Part shown: positions 28,098 to 38,344 of the stretch, piece after piece | How the letters are laid out: each line of letters opens with the position of its first letter | How positions within the stretch are numbered: the first letter of the stretch is position 1 | Source: Rhodophyticola porphyridii | GTDB taxonomy: Bacteria > Pseudomonadota > Alphaproteobacteria > Rhodobacterales > Rhodobacteraceae | Direction: 5' to 3' | Assembly: GCF_003688285.1 (NCBI RefSeq) | Contig: NZ_RCNT01000011.1 | Coordinates: 1-64,000, forward strand | DNA: 64,000 bases | Position numbers and translations under genes: made by a program | Notes under the pieces: generated by a model | The model's database searches: none | What the model saw: the letters and a program-made list of their open reading frames with translations, nothing else | Told to the model about the DNA's origin: nothing

Positions 28098-28999
28098 GCC
28101 CCGTCCTTGAAATCCAGCCCCATCTCGGAATATCGCTCCGCCTCTTCCAACCATCCGGGCCGTACCTTGACCTGCAGGAACAGATGCACCCGGCGGCCCA
28201 AAAACGCCTCCAGTTCCTCCCGCGCCGCGGTCGAGACGGCCTTGATCGTCTCACCCTTGTTGCCCAGAACGATACCCTTGTGCCCGTCGCGCATGACATA
28301 GACGATCTGGTCGATCTTCGCCGACCCGTCCTTGCGCTCATCCCACGCCTCGGTTTCGACGGTCAGCTGATAGGGCAGTTCCTGATGCAGGCGCAGGGTC
28401 AGCTTTTCCCGCGTCATCTCCGCCGCGATCATCCGCATCGGCAAATCGGCGATCTGGTCTTCGGGGTAAAGCCACGGGCCTTCGGGGATTGCCCCGGCAA
28501 GCCACGCTTTCAGATCGTCCACGCCGTGGCCCTTCTCCGCCGAGATCAGGAAGGTCTTCTCAAACGGGAAGGCTGCGTTCATCTTTCCGGTCAGGGCCAG
28601 CAGAACCTCGGCCTTGACCCGGTCGATCTTGTTGATCGCCAGGGCAACCCGCCGCCCCTCCGCGCGCTCCGCCAGACCGTCCAGGATCGCCTGAACACCC
28701 TCGGTCAGACCGCGATGCGCCTCGATCAGCAGAACCACCACATCCGAATCCGCCGCGCCCGACCATGCGGCGGCCACCATCGCCCGGTCAAGCCGGCGGC
28801 GCGGGCGGAAAAGACCCGGGGTATCGACGAAAACGATCTGGCTGTCGCCCGCCATCGCCACACCGCGGATGCGCGCACGCGTTGTCTGCACCTTATGTGT
28901 CACGATCGAGACCTTGGCCCCGACCATCCGGTTCAGCAGCGTGGATTTGCCCGCATTCGGCTCTCCGATCAAGGCGACGAATCCGGCACGTTTGGTCAT
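28094..28999 (-). CDS. era: GTPase Era
   Basis: A 301-residue GTPase needed for 16S rRNA maturation and 30S assembly. G1 is GEPNAGKST (12-20), G3 DTPG, G4 NKID, and the C-terminal KH domain includes GHKGIVLGNKGETIKAVS. The start ATG 28999 has GAGGA about 7 nt upstream; the longer frame to 29050 would overlap rnc. It follows rnc by 47 bp and overlaps DUF1491. Confidence 0.97.
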   Translation of the reverse strand: MTKRAGFVALIGEPNAGKSTLLNRMVGAKVSIVTHKVQTTRARIRGVAMAGDSQIVFVDTPGLFRPRRRLDRAMVAAAWSGAADSDVVVLLIEAHRGLTEGVQAILDGLAERAEGRRVALAINKIDRVKAEVLLALTGKMNAAFPFEKTFLISAEKGHGVDDLKAWLAGAIPEGPWLYPEDQIADLPMRMIAAEMTREKLTLRLHQELPYQLTVETEAWDERKDGSAKIDQIVYVMRDGHKGIVLGNKGETIKAVSTAAREELEAFLGRRVHLFLQVKVRPGWLEEAERYSEMGLDFKDGA

Positions 29000-29046
29000 C
29001 TCACGATCCTCATTTGAAGCAAGCGGCCCGTCGCGTCGGCCTCCGG

Positions 29047-29730
29047 TCACGTCCCATCGATCCGCTCCAGAAGTGCCCGCGCGGCCGCCTGTTCGGCAGC
29101 GCGCTTCGCGCGCGCCTCGGCCCGTGCGCTTTCACCACTTGCCAGCCGCACCTCGATCACAAAAACCGGCGCATGGTCCGGCCCGCTGCGCGCGATCTCG
29201 ACATAATCGGGCGGCATCTGTCCCCGGGCCTGCACCCATTCCTGCAAGGCGGTCTTGGCATCCCGCGCGTCAGTGTCCAGCGTCGCGATCCTGTCGGCCC
29301 ATAACCGTAAAACCAGCTTTCGCGCCGCATCGAACCCGGCATCTTCATAGACCGCAGCGATCACCGCCTCCATCGCGTCGCCAAGCAGCGCGTTCTTGCG
29401 CCGCCCGCCGGTCATCATCTCGGATTTTCCCAGCTTCAGCACCGCGCCCAGATCGATCGCGCGGGCCACATCGGCGCAGGTCTCCTTGCGGACGAGCGCA
29501 TTGAACCGAGGCGCCAGCGTTCCCTCAGGCGCGTGCGGGTCCTGTGCCAGAACGGCCTCGGCCATCACCAGCCCCAGCACCCGGTCCCCGAGAAATTCCA
29601 GCCGCTGATTGTCGGGCCGGGTTTCCGACGACAGCGAGGAATGCGTCAGCGCGCGGATCAACAGCGCGGGGTCGCCAAACTCGTGCCCCAGACGGGCGCA
29701 AAACGCGCTGAGATCCTTCGACAGCTTCAC
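29047..29730 (-). CDS. rnc: Ribonuclease III
   Basis: A 227-residue double-strand RNA endonuclease that processes rRNA and structured mRNA. The signature [12 protein letters not shown] is at about residues 43-54 (Glu45, Asp49), and the second acidic pair Asp118/Glu121 in LLGDAMEAV completes the magnesium sites. A dsRNA-binding domain follows (about 155-225). I place the start at GTG 29730, overlapping the lepB stop (GTGA); an ATG at 29763 would overlap lepB by 37 bp and does not fit the family N-terminus. Confidence 0.96.
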   Translation of the reverse strand: MKLSKDLSAFCARLGHEFGDPALLIRALTHSSLSSETRPDNQRLEFLGDRVLGLVMAEAVLAQDPHAPEGTLAPRFNALVRKETCADVARAIDLGAVLKLGKSEMMTGGRRKNALLGDAMEAVIAAVYEDAGFDAARKLVLRLWADRIATLDTDARDAKTALQEWVQARGQMPPDYVEIARSGPDHAPVFVIEVRLASGESARAEARAKRAAEQAAARALLERIDGT

Positions 29731-30512
29731 TCGATCGCCTGAAAGAAACGATCGCCGCGCCATGTCCAGAAATACACCATCCGGCGACCGGCAGAGGAGA
29801 AGATAACCCGATCCGCCCGGCCGATCAGGTTTTCCATCGGCACCATGCCGACGCCCCCGATGGATTGCGGGTAGCGGCTGTCCTGACTGTTGTCGCGGTT
29901 GTCGCCCATGGTGAAGAAATGGCCTTCGGGCACGGTGAAGACCGGGGTGTCATCGCCAAAGGTTCCGTCCTCGATATTCAGCACCGAATGGGAAACGCCG
30001 CCCGGCAGGGTCTCGGTGAAACGCTCTTTCAGGCAGTCGCCGCCTTCACCCACGGGGGCATTGGAACAACGCGGCGTGTGCCCGACCGGCCCTTGCAGCC
30101 CGAAGATCTCGCGGAACGGCTCTTCCGGCTCCAGCCGCGATGGCTCCCCGTTCACGAACAGGACACCATTTCGCATCTGCACCGTATCGCCGGGCAGGCC
30201 GATCACGCGCTTGATGAAATCGCTGCCATTGACCGGATGGCGGAACACGACCACATCGCCACGCTCAGGCTCCGAGCCGAAAATCCGGCCCTCGATCGGG
30301 CAGAGCGAGAACGGACAGGAATACTGCGAATAGCCATAGGCCATCTTGTTCACGAACAGAAAATCGCCGATCAGCAGCGTGTCTTTCATGCTGCCCGACG
30401 GAATCCAGAACGGCTGAAAGAACAGGGTACGGAAAACACCCGCGATCAGCAGAGCGTAGACCACGGTTTTCACCGTTTCCCAGATGGTGTCCGTCTTTGC
30501 CTCTGCCGCCAT
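29727..30512 (-). CDS. lepB: Signal peptidase I
   Basis: A 261-residue leader peptidase that removes signal peptides at the periplasmic face of the inner membrane. One transmembrane helix (about 13-32) precedes the nucleophile Ser41 in PSGSM; the general base is Lys101 in [11 protein letters not shown], and box E is [11 protein letters not shown]. The cysteine pair insert (SCPFSLCP, around 65-71) is common in this order. It lies between acpS and rnc, the conserved arrangement. Confidence 0.97.
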   Translation of the reverse strand: MAAEAKTDTIWETVKTVVYALLIAGVFRTLFFQPFWIPSGSMKDTLLIGDFLFVNKMAYGYSQYSCPFSLCPIEGRIFGSEPERGDVVVFRHPVNGSDFIKRVIGLPGDTVQMRNGVLFVNGEPSRLEPEEPFREIFGLQGPVGHTPRCSNAPVGEGGDCLKERFTETLPGGVSHSVLNIEDGTFGDDTPVFTVPEGHFFTMGDNRDNSQDSRYPQSIGGVGMVPMENLIGRADRVIFSSAGRRMVYFWTWRGDRFFQAIE

Positions 30513-30573
30513 TCATCCTGCCTCGCCTAGGGCCAATTTGTTCCGCGTGTCATGATCGCTGCCCCGCCCGGTG

Positions 30574-31023
30574 TCAAGCAAGCCGGCGCGGCCGGGTGGG
30601 CATCGGCGGGCGCGCCGACATCTCCCGCTCGGGCAGCGCCTCGATCACCACGAAGGCCTGCGCCCAGGGGTGATCGTCGGTCAGCGTCACATGGATCACC
30701 GCGTCGTAACCCTCAGGCGTCATCCGGTCCAGCCGTTCGGCGGCCCAGCCTGTCACATGCATCACCGGTTGGCCCGTCGGCAGGTTGCTGACGGCCATGT
30801 CCTTCCAGGCGATCCCCATCCGCAGCCCCGTGCCCAACGCCTTGGAACACGCCTCCTTGGCGGCCCAGCGCTTGGCATAGACGGCGGCGGGGTCCGTCAT
30901 CCGCTCGGCGCGTTTCTGTTCGATCTCTGTAAAGACACGGTTGCGGAAACGGTCGCCGAAGCGATCCAGCGTACCCTGAATCCGCTCGATATTGGCCAGA
31001 TCGGTGCCGATCCCGAGGATCAT
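30574..31023 (-). CDS. acpS: Holo-[acyl-carrier-protein] synthase
   Basis: A 149-residue phosphopantetheinyl transferase that converts apo-ACP to holo-ACP from coenzyme A. The metal/CoA motifs GIGTDLANI and [15 protein letters not shown] are intact. Its start overlaps the preceding LysE stop by ATGA. In many alphaproteobacteria it follows pdxJ directly; here two exporter genes come between. Confidence 0.96.
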   Translation of the reverse strand: MILGIGTDLANIERIQGTLDRFGDRFRNRVFTEIEQKRAERMTDPAAVYAKRWAAKEACSKALGTGLRMGIAWKDMAVSNLPTGQPVMHVTGWAAERLDRMTPEGYDAVIHVTLTDDHPWAQAFVVIEALPEREMSARPPMPTRPRRLA

Positions 31024-31652
31024 TCCGCAGCCCGCCAGAACAGAAGCCGCAGACCGGCCGCTGCAAAGAACGCCGCGAACGCGGCTTCGAACCCGCGGCG
31101 GAGGCGGGCATAGGCGGCCATGACCGGCGCGACCGAAAAGATCGTCGCATAGCCAAGATAGAGCGCAAACCCCAGCGCCGCGCAGAACCCGACCACGAGG
31201 GAGGACACGGCCTGCTCCCCGCCGCCGCCAAGCGCCAGTGCCGCGACCCAGGCGAGAACCGCCTTGGGGTTGGCAAGATTGAGCGTCAGGCCGCGTCGGA
31301 AAAGCTGCCCGCGGGAGAGATCGGTGGCCACCCGAACGGCGTCTCCTGTCTCCCTGCGCAGGGCGGACTGACCAGACTTCCAGGCGAGGTAGAAAAGATA
31401 GGCCGCGCCCAGAAGCTTGAGCACCGTCAGCGCCTGCACATTTCTCGCCACAAGTGTGGCAAAGCCAAGCGCGGCGACAAGGCCCCAGACCGCAAGGCCA
31501 AACGCCAGCCCAAGGCCCAGCGCGATGCCGCCGGCGCGGCCCCTCGCCATGGAGGTGGCAGCAACGGCCAGCGTCGCCGGGCCGGGCGACCCGGCGGCGA
31601 CGATGAAGGTGGCGACGGAGGTCAGCGCCGCGAGGATCGCGGGATCGCTCAC
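31020..31652 (-). CDS. LysE/RhtB family amino-acid exporter (first of tandem pair)
   Basis: A 210-residue exporter with about six transmembrane helices. The family signature [21 protein letters not shown] and the [11 protein letters not shown] motif are present. The start is GTG 31652, overlapping the upstream LysE stop (GTGA); the frame is open further upstream only because it runs antisense-free through the neighbour. Likely substrates are amino acids or related metabolites; none can be named. It is coupled at its 3' end to acpS. Confidence 0.92.
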   Translation of the reverse strand: MSDPAILAALTSVATFIVAAGSPGPATLAVAATSMARGRAGGIALGLGLAFGLAVWGLVAALGFATLVARNVQALTVLKLLGAAYLFYLAWKSGQSALRRETGDAVRVATDLSRGQLFRRGLTLNLANPKAVLAWVAALALGGGGEQAVSSLVVGFCAALGFALYLGYATIFSVAPVMAAYARLRRGFEAAFAAFFAAAGLRLLFWRAAE

Positions 31653-32275
31653 GAGATCCGCGCCGTCAGAATGCGCAGGGCGGCTGCGCCGAACAGCAGC
31701 GCGAAGGCCGCATCGAACCAGCGGCCCAGCCGGGTATAGGCGCGAACGATCGGCGGGCGGGAGAACAGCAGCGCGTATCCCAGAAAAACCATCAGGCTGA
31801 GGACACCGACCGACCCGCCGATGATCGCGAAATCGCGCCACGGGGCATTTGCGGGCAAGGCGATGGAATAAAGCGATCCGAAGAACAGGATCGCCTTGGG
31901 GTTGGTCAGGTGCAGGGCCAGCCCCTTGGCGAATGCACCGCGCAGGCTGGTACCGGCGGCCTGCGCGATCGGGCTGGCCTTCGCCCCGGCCCAGGCCCGC
32001 CGCGCGGCCTTCAGCCCCAGCCAGAGCAGATATCCCGCCGCCACATACCGCATGATCTCGAAAATCCAGCCATGGGCGGCCATCACCGCGCCCAGCCCCA
32101 GAGCGGCGGCAAGCGACCATGTCCAACTGCCCAGAACGACGCCCGCCGCAAGCGCCAGCCCGTGCCGGCGCCCCGCACCCATCGACGTGCCGGCAATCGC
32201 CAGCGTCGCAGGGCCCGGACTGCCGGACGCCACCAGCGCGATCAGAAGGATCGGCACCAATGCTTCGAGACTCAT
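31649..32275 (-). CDS. LysE/RhtB family amino-acid exporter (second of tandem pair)
   Basis: A 208-residue paralogue of the next gene, with [33 protein letters not shown] and six hydrophobic segments. The two proteins share the family motifs but differ elsewhere, so the duplication is old or they came in together. It begins 85 bp after pdxJ and is translationally coupled to its partner. Confidence 0.92.
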   Translation of the reverse strand: MSLEALVPILLIALVASGSPGPATLAIAGTSMGAGRRHGLALAAGVVLGSWTWSLAAALGLGAVMAAHGWIFEIMRYVAAGYLLWLGLKAARRAWAGAKASPIAQAAGTSLRGAFAKGLALHLTNPKAILFFGSLYSIALPANAPWRDFAIIGGSVGVLSLMVFLGYALLFSRPPIVRAYTRLGRWFDAAFALLFGAAALRILTARIS

Positions 32276-32360
32276 GGTCCTGTCCTCGTCAGCAGCGCCG
32301 CGGCCTGGTCGATCCTTCCGTTGGGCAGGCCCGCAGGCGCAGGGGTCGTGACAGGTAGGG

Positions 32361-33107
32361 TCATCCTCCCCGGGCCTCGTCCATCAGCCGCCGCATTTCC
32401 GCCATGGCGGCCGGCAGCCCCACGAACACCGCCTCCCCGATCAGGAAATGGCCGATATTCAGCTCCCTGACCTCGGGCAGTGCGGCAATGGGCGTGACAT
32501 TGGTGTAGCTGAGCCCGTGGCCCATATGCACTTCCAGGCCCAGATCGGCTGCATGCTTGGCGCCATCGGCAAGCCGGTTGAACTCGGCGTCCCGGGCCTC
32601 GTAGGCGCCTTCCGCATCGAGATCGCAATAGGCACCGGCATGAAGCTCGATCACCGGCGCGCCGATCCGAGACGCGGCCTCGATCTGCGCCGGGTCGGGC
32701 GCGATGAACAGCGAAACCCGGCATCCGGCATCCGCCAGCGGGCCGATGAAGCTGGCCAACCGGTTCTGATCGGCCGCAACCTCAAGCCCGCCTTCGGTCG
32801 TGCGCTCTTCGCGGCGTTCGGGAACAAGGCAGACCGCGTGCGGCCTGTGCATCAGGGCTATCGCCTGCATCTCCTCGGTCGCGGCCATTTCGAAATTGAG
32901 CGGGATCTCGATCGCCTTTAGGATCGCCGCGATATCGTCGTCGCGGATATGCCGACGGTCTTCGCGCAGATGCGCGGTGATCCCGTCGGCGCCCGCGCCC
33001 TGAGCGGCCATCGCCGCGCGCACAGGGTCGGGCAATGCGCCTCCACGCGCGTTTCGCAAGGTCGCCACGTGGTCGATGTTCACACCAAGTCTGAGTCGCT
33101 CTGCCAT
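32361..33107 (-). CDS. pdxJ: Pyridoxine 5'-phosphate synthase
   Basis: A 248-residue TIM-barrel enzyme that condenses 1-deoxyxylulose 5-phosphate with 3-amino-2-oxopropyl phosphate in de novo vitamin B6 synthesis. Signatures are [15 protein letters not shown] at the start, [15 protein letters not shown] and the late [15 protein letters not shown]. The order rsh-pdxJ-acpS-lepB-rnc-era is widespread in alphaproteobacteria. Confidence 0.97.
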   Translation of the reverse strand: MAERLRLGVNIDHVATLRNARGGALPDPVRAAMAAQGAGADGITAHLREDRRHIRDDDIAAILKAIEIPLNFEMAATEEMQAIALMHRPHAVCLVPERREERTTEGGLEVAADQNRLASFIGPLADAGCRVSLFIAPDPAQIEAASRIGAPVIELHAGAYCDLDAEGAYEARDAEFNRLADGAKHAADLGLEVHMGHGLSYTNVTPIAALPEVRELNIGHFLIGEAVFVGLPAAMAEMRRLMDEARGG

Positions 33108-33146
33108 AGCCGGTCCTTCCTCGGGCCAACCCTAGTGTTTTGGCGG

Positions 33147-33776
33147 TCAGACGCCAGACTGTTCGCGCAGCTTTTTCATTTTCGCCCGGAGCTTGTTGGC
33201 CCGGCGTTTCTGATAGGCGCGGATGACCGGGACGCTCAGGTAATAGCAGACCGTGCCGCAGATCAGCCCGGGGATCACACCGCCCACCAGATAGGGGAAA
33301 AACACGTCGCGGTAGAAGGCGGCAAGCTGGTCCCAATGAGCCACATCGTCGGTGAACATCGCCACGAAATTGTTCCAGAGATCCCCCGCGGCACGATAGA
33401 ATTTGGAGAAGAGGTTCCCCTCCATATTGCCGCGCATCTGCGTGCCGAGAAGGAAATGCCCGGTCTGGAGCGAGATCAGTCCGATCGGGATATATGTCAG
33501 CGGATTGCCCAGAAAGGTCGCCAGAAGGGCTGCGAGAATGTTACCGCGCATCAGCTTTGCGATGATCGCCGCCACGATGAAATGCATCCCGTAAAACGGC
33601 GTGAACACGGTGAAGGCCCCTGCGAAAATGCCCCGCGCGATGGATTCCGGCGTGCCCGGCAAGCGACGCAGCCGGTGCTTTATGTACTGAAACGCACGGG
33701 TCCAGCCGCCGCGTGGATAAACCCACTCGGCCACGACCTGCCCCCAGGGGCGATTATCGCGTCGCTTGAAAACCAA
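33147..33776 (-). CDS. DUF2062 domain membrane protein
   Basis: A 209-residue protein with a basic N-terminus, hydrophobic segments (ARGIFAGAFTVFTPFYGMH, AALLATFLGNPLTYIPI, YLVGGVIPGLICGTVC) and a strongly basic C-terminal tail (YQKRRANKLRAKMKKL). The GNPLT motif marks DUF2062, whose function is unknown. I take TTG at 33774-33776 as the start because AGGAGGAG lies 8 nt upstream, the strongest ribosome-binding site near; longer frames would overlap the rsh 3' end. Confidence 0.87.
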   Translation of the reverse strand: MVFKRRDNRPWGQVVAEWVYPRGGWTRAFQYIKHRLRRLPGTPESIARGIFAGAFTVFTPFYGMHFIVAAIIAKLMRGNILAALLATFLGNPLTYIPIGLISLQTGHFLLGTQMRGNMEGNLFSKFYRAAGDLWNNFVAMFTDDVAHWDQLAAFYRDVFFPYLVGGVIPGLICGTVCYYLSVPVIRAYQKRRANKLRAKMKKLREQSGV

Positions 33777-33807
33777 GCTTCGATCTCCTCCTCCCGTTCG
33801 GGCCGGG

Positions 33808-35931
33808 TCAGGGGCGGCGCTCAAGGGCGCGGTACCGCTCCATCGTGGCCACGTCGCTATCGGCCTCAACCGCCATCATCACTGCATGAAGATGCTCGGC
33901 ATCTCTTACATCCAGATCGATCAACAGCCGGTAAAAATCCGGCTTCCGGTCGATGAAATGCAGGTCCGAGATATTGGCGTTCTGTTCCCCGATCAATGTG
34001 CATATCCGTCCCAGAACACCGTTATCATTGCTTAATGTCACATCTATGGTGACATTATGAACCGCCGCGTGCCGCCCTTCGGTCCAGTGCAGGTCGATCC
34101 AGCGGTCGGGCTGGTCGTCCAGTTCGGCCAGCGCCGGGCAGTCTATGGCATGCACCACGGGCCCGCGCCCGGGATAGGTGATGCCCACGATCCGTTCCCC
34201 CGGGACGGCCTGACAGCATTGCGCGCGATGGGTGACCGCGCCCGGAGGCAGGCCGATCACCGCGCGCCGGGCCTCCACCTCCCCCTCGTCGCTGCGGGCG
34301 ACCAGTTCGGGGTAAAGCGCCGCAACCACGTCGCGCGCAGACAGCTCGGCGCTGCCGATCCGCGCGAGCAGCTCGTCGCCACTGTCCAGCCCGAGGGTGC
34401 GGGCCGCCGTGGCCAGCGCCTTGTCGGAAGCCTTCTTGTCCACATGCTCGAAGGCCACACGCGCCAGCTCGTGGCCCAGCTTGATGTAGCGCCCCCGATC
34501 CTCCTCGCGAAGCGAGCGGCGGATCGCCGCCTTGGCCCGGCCGGTCACGGCGATATCGATCCAGGTCGCCTGCGGGGTCTGTCCTTCGGCGGTCATGATC
34601 TCGACCGACTGGCCGTTTTTCAGACGCGTCCATAGCGGTACGCGCAGCCCGTCAACCTTGGCCCCGACACAGGAATGCCCGATCCGCGTGTGGATGGAAT
34701 AGGCGAAATCAAGTGGCGTCGCCCCTTTCGGCAATTTCACCACATCGCCCTTGGGTGTGAAGCAGAAAACCTGATCGGAATACATTTCCAGCTTCACATG
34801 TTCGAGGAACTCGTCGTGATCCTCCGCCATCTCGAAGCGTTCGGTCAGATTGGCCAGCCATTTCGCGGGGTCCACGGCAAACGGGTTTTCCGCCCGCACC
34901 CCGTCACGATAGGACCAGTGGGCGGCCACACCGCTTTCGGCGACCTCGTGCATCTGCCGGGTTCTGATCTGCACCTCGACCCGTTTGCCATCCCGCCCGC
35001 TGACGGTTGTGTGGATCGAGCGGTAGCCGTTGGATTTCGGCTGGCTGATATAGTCCTTGAATCGCCCCGGCACCGAACGCCAGCGCTGATGGATCGCACC
35101 CAGAACGCGGTAGCAATCATCCTCCGACCCGGTGATCACGCGGAACCCGTAGATGTCGGACAGGCGCGAAAACGCCAGCTCCTTCTCCTGCATCTTGCGC
35201 CAGATGGAGAACGGTTTCTTGGCCCGGCCGAAAACCTCGCCGCTGACCCCGTGCTTTTCCATCACCGCCTCGATATCGTCGGTGATTTTAGGGATCACGT
35301 CGCCGCTGGCCTTCTGCAGGGTCAGGAACCGGCGGATTATGGAGTTGCGCGCCTCGGGGTTGAGCACACGAAAGGACAGATCCTCCAGCTCCTCCCGCAT
35401 CCAGTGCATGCCCATGCGGCCCGCAAGCGGCGCGAAGATGTCCATCGTCTCGCGGGCCTTCTGCGCCTGTTTCTCATAGGCCATGTGCCGGATCGTCCGC
35501 ATATTGTGGAGCCGGTCCGCCAGCTTGACGAGGATCACGCGCATATCCTTGGACATCGCCATGAAAAGCTTGCGGAAATTCTCCGCCTGTTTGCTTTCCC
35601 GGTTCGACAGTTCCAGATTGGTCAGCTTGGTGACGCCATCGACCAGCTCGGCGACATCGGTGCCGAAGCGTTTGGCGATCTCGGAATAGGTGCCCTTGGT
35701 GTCCTCGATCGTGTCATGCAGCAAAGCCGTTGCGATCGTCGCGTCGTCAAGCCGCTGTTCGGTCAGGATCGCCGCCACCGCCACGGGGTGGGTGAAATAG
35801 GGCTCGCCGGAATGGCGCGTCTGTCCCTCATGCATGGCGCGCGCATAGTCATAGGCGCCGACCAGCAGCGCCTCGTTGCATTTCGGATTGTAGTTCTTGA
35901 CCAGGCTCAGCAGGTCAGAGGCCTCGATCAT
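33808..35931 (-). CDS. rsh: Bifunctional (p)ppGpp synthetase/hydrolase RelA/SpoT (Rsh)
   Basis: A 707-residue stringent-response enzyme. The HD hydrolase domain is intact (THPVAVAAIL, ALLHDTIEDT with His72/Asp73), so it can degrade (p)ppGpp; the synthetase domain has SIWRKMQEKE, IYGFRVI and KSNGYRSIHTTV. TGS (VFCFTPKGDVVKLPKGAT), a zinc-finger-like/helical region (RAQCCQAVPGERI) and a C-terminal ACT domain follow. It is preceded by rpoZ, whose omega subunit is part of the RNA polymerase target of ppGpp in proteobacteria. Confidence 0.97.
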   Translation of the reverse strand: MIEASDLLSLVKNYNPKCNEALLVGAYDYARAMHEGQTRHSGEPYFTHPVAVAAILTEQRLDDATIATALLHDTIEDTKGTYSEIAKRFGTDVAELVDGVTKLTNLELSNRESKQAENFRKLFMAMSKDMRVILVKLADRLHNMRTIRHMAYEKQAQKARETMDIFAPLAGRMGMHWMREELEDLSFRVLNPEARNSIIRRFLTLQKASGDVIPKITDDIEAVMEKHGVSGEVFGRAKKPFSIWRKMQEKELAFSRLSDIYGFRVITGSEDDCYRVLGAIHQRWRSVPGRFKDYISQPKSNGYRSIHTTVSGRDGKRVEVQIRTRQMHEVAESGVAAHWSYRDGVRAENPFAVDPAKWLANLTERFEMAEDHDEFLEHVKLEMYSDQVFCFTPKGDVVKLPKGATPLDFAYSIHTRIGHSCVGAKVDGLRVPLWTRLKNGQSVEIMTAEGQTPQATWIDIAVTGRAKAAIRRSLREEDRGRYIKLGHELARVAFEHVDKKASDKALATAARTLGLDSGDELLARIGSAELSARDVVAALYPELVARSDEGEVEARRAVIGLPPGAVTHRAQCCQAVPGERIVGITYPGRGPVVHAIDCPALAELDDQPDRWIDLHWTEGRHAAVHNVTIDVTLSNDNGVLGRICTLIGEQNANISDLHFIDRKPDFYRLLIDLDVRDAEHLHAVMMAVEADSDVATMERYRALERRP

Positions 35932-35959
35932 CGATCCTCCATCCGCGCCCGGACGCCGC

Positions 35960-36313
35960 TTATCTCTGGCCTTGCGCTTCCATCAGGGCGCGCAACATCT
36001 GTTCCTCGGTCATGTCGTCCTGCGCAGGTTTGTCCTGCTCGACACCCTGCAACAAGGCCATGGCATCCTCTTCGGGCTCGTCCACCTCGATCTGGGTCTG
36101 GTGACTTTCGATCAGACGTTCGCGCAGATCATCGGCGCGTTGGGTCTCTTCGGCGATCTCGCGCAGCGAAACGACCGGGTTCTTGTCATTGTCCCGATCG
36201 ATACTCAGGGGGCTGCCGGCCGCAATCTCGCGCGCCCGGTGGGCCGCCAGCATCACCAGCTCGAACCGGTTCGGAACCTTGTCAACGCAGTCTTCAACCG
36301 TCACGCGGGCCAT
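35960..36313 (-). CDS. rpoZ: RNA polymerase omega subunit
   Basis: A 117-residue omega subunit; the N-terminal [21 protein letters not shown] and [11 protein letters not shown] blocks are typical, followed by an acidic tail longer than in E. coli but common in alphaproteobacteria. It lies 28 bp upstream of rsh. Confidence 0.97.
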   Translation of the reverse strand: MARVTVEDCVDKVPNRFELVMLAAHRAREIAAGSPLSIDRDNDKNPVVSLREIAEETQRADDLRERLIESHQTQIEVDEPEEDAMALLQGVEQDKPAQDDMTEEQMLRALMEAQGQR

Positions 36314-36357
36314 TCAAGAAACTCCAGCATCCTGTTTCGGGAGGGGTCAGAAACCCG

Positions 36358-37002
36358 TCATTTATAGCTCAAGGGCGGGAAAGGCAAGGCCCCAGCGGGC
36401 GGTTCGACTACCTCAATCGCATCGTGATCGGCCTGCGGCAGCGCATTCAACATCTCGCGCACCGTCCGTCCGGTCACCGGATGCCGCCAATCAGGCGCGA
36501 TATCGGCAAGAGGGGCCAGAACGAAAATCCGCTCGCCCATGCGCGGATGCGGCAGGACCAACATCTCGGGAGCACGTCGTGCAGCGGCATCGGAGGGCAG
36601 GTTTCTCCACTCGGTCTGTGTCTCAGGGTCGGGCCAGACCCGATCGCCCAGCGCGATCAGATCGAGATCCAGCACCCGGGCTTCCCAGCGCGTCCGGCGG
36701 GTGCGGCCAAAGCCCCGCTCGATCTCATGCAAACGCGCCAGAAGCACCTGTGCATCGCCCGGCCAATCGATCGCCAGAGCGGCGTTGATGAAATCCGGCC
36801 CCGCGCCCGGAGGAAACGCAGGCGTCCGATAAAGTCGGCTGAAAACTGCCGCGACATTTTCCCCATTGGTTAATTCGGACATCGCCGCACAAACCACGGA
36901 AATCGGGGCGTTTCCTTCATGTGAAACATTTGACCCCACGGCAATGAGCGCGCGCGTAACAGAGTTATGACGGATCGGTCCTTGCGGTTGCCGGCAGTTC
37001 AA
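36358..37002 (-). CDS. folK: 2-amino-4-hydroxy-6-hydroxymethyldihydropteridine diphosphokinase
   Basis: A 214-residue HPPK that pyrophosphorylates the pterin precursor of folate. Key blocks are ALIAVGSN near the start, GPDFINAALAI, RWEARVLDLDLI and LPHPRMGERIFVLAPLADIAP. The start is TTG at 37000-37002: AAAAGGAA lies about 6 nt upstream and no ATG or GTG exists in frame before the conserved region. Probably the first gene of the long minus-strand operon leading to rpoZ and rsh. Confidence 0.93.
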   Translation of the reverse strand: MNCRQPQGPIRHNSVTRALIAVGSNVSHEGNAPISVVCAAMSELTNGENVAAVFSRLYRTPAFPPGAGPDFINAALAIDWPGDAQVLLARLHEIERGFGRTRRTRWEARVLDLDLIALGDRVWPDPETQTEWRNLPSDAAARRAPEMLVLPHPRMGERIFVLAPLADIAPDWRHPVTGRTVREMLNALPQADHDAIEVVEPPAGALPFPPLSYK

Positions 37003-37094
37003 CTATTTTCCTTTTCATTGCTGGCTGTTGATTTTGTCTCACTCCATTATCATTCCATGCGGCTGGCGCCACAGCTACTCACGGGATCACCCCA

Positions 37095-37670
37095 ATGTTT
37101 TACCGAGACGAACGGCTTGCGCTGTTCATCGATGGATCGAACCTCTACGCGGCCGCCAAGGCGCTGGCGTTTGACATCGACTACAAGCTTCTGCGCCAGG
37201 AATTTATGCAGCGTGGCAAGCTTCTACGCGCCTTCTATTACACCGCCTTGCTGGAAAACGACGATTATTCGCCGATCCGGCCGCTCGTCGACTGGCTTCA
37301 TTACAACGGGTTCACCATGGTCACCAAACCGGCCAAGGAGTTCACCGACAGTCAGGGGCGCCGCAAGGTCAAGGGCAATATGGATATCGAGCTGACCGTG
37401 GATGCGATGGAAATCGCCCCTCATGTCGACCATATCGTACTGTTTTCCGGCGATGGCGATTTCCGCCCTCTGGTCGCGGCGCTCCAGCGCAAGGGTGTGC
37501 GCGTCTCCGTTGTTTCGACGATTCGCAGCCAGCCGCCGATGATCGCGGACGATCTGCGCCGTCAGGCCGATAATTTCATTGAGCTGGACGAGCTCAAAGA
37601 GGTCATCGGCCGCCCTCCGCGCGAACCCCGCGAGATGGACGAACCCGAGGTCGAGACACTCGAAACCTGA
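37095..37670 (+). CDS. NYN domain protein, LabA/DUF88 family
   Basis: A 191-residue protein of the PIN-like NYN fold. Acidic metal-site residues are visible in FIDGSNLY (start), GNMDIELTVDAM and SGDGDFRPLV. Members are predicted RNases or RNA-binding regulators (LabA in cyanobacteria is the namesake). The C-terminus is an acidic tail. It is divergent from folK, with a 92-bp gap that includes an AT-rich stretch likely to hold promoters. Confidence 0.92.
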   Translation: MFYRDERLALFIDGSNLYAAAKALAFDIDYKLLRQEFMQRGKLLRAFYYTALLENDDYSPIRPLVDWLHYNGFTMVTKPAKEFTDSQGRRKVKGNMDIELTVDAMEIAPHVDHIVLFSGDGDFRPLVAALQRKGVRVSVVSTIRSQPPMIADDLRRQADNFIELDELKEVIGRPPREPREMDEPEVETLET

Positions 37671-37792
37671 GCCTGCGGCGGGGGCCTCGACGGCATCGCG
37701 GTCGGAACACTCCGCTTTCGGGCCCTAAGGGCACTAGCTCACCAAGGCATCCCCTCCCGCGCAACCTGTCCGGGCGCGAAGGCAAACCTGAG

Positions 37793-38257
37793 TCAACGGG
37801 CGGCGTTCGCGTTCACTTCATCATGGATCTCGATGACATTCTCGGGCCAGGTGCTCTTGATATAGGCCAGCACGGCCAGAATCTCCTCGTCGCTCAGCAC
37901 CTCGCCGAAGCCGATCATGTTGCTCTGATATCCATTTCCGATCACCGCTTCGGAGCCGTATTTGGTGATCGCAAACAACATTTCGTCCGGATGATGCCAG
38001 GTGTGCCCGGTCTCGTCATGGGGCGGGGCCGGCATCAGGCCGTCCTCGCCACGGATCTGCCAGTCCCGCTCACCCTCAAGCCCTATGCCATGACAAACCG
38101 CGCAGGTCTCGGCGTAAAGGGCTGCACCCCGGTCGACCACCTCAGCATTCCGCCATTCCAGCAACCCGGGGCCTGCTTCCGCGGTGGGTTCGACCAGCAC
38201 CAGCCATGCCGCCAGGGGGATCGACAGCAGCATTACACCGACAATCACACGCATCAT
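37793..38257 (-). CDS. Small c-type cytochrome, membrane-anchored or exported
   Basis: A 154-residue protein: an N-terminal hydrophobic signal/anchor (about 3-21), then one cytochrome c domain with CAVCH at residues 52-56 and an axial methionine probably in MIGFGEVLSDEEI. It belongs to the class of single-haem cytochromes with the C-terminal AYIKSTWP block. ATG 38257 has GGAG 8 nt upstream. It is encoded next to a peroxiredoxin; electron transfer in the periplasm is likely but the partner is unknown. Confidence 0.9.
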   Translation of the reverse strand: MMRVIVGVMLLSIPLAAWLVLVEPTAEAGPGLLEWRNAEVVDRGAALYAETCAVCHGIGLEGERDWQIRGEDGLMPAPPHDETGHTWHHPDEMLFAITKYGSEAVIGNGYQSNMIGFGEVLSDEEILAVLAYIKSTWPENVIEIHDEVNANAAR

Positions 38258-38344
38258 CACACTTTCTCCATATCCTGCAAAACGAGCCGGATGCTGCTCT
38301 GCATCCTTCCCGCGCAGGAAGGTCAATTGACGAAACCGTGAGGC

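Noticed and set aside
34675-36873. 732-codon open frame antisense to rsh, rpoZ and folK
   Set aside because: It crosses three clear genes on the other strand, has no domain pattern and no ribosome-binding site.
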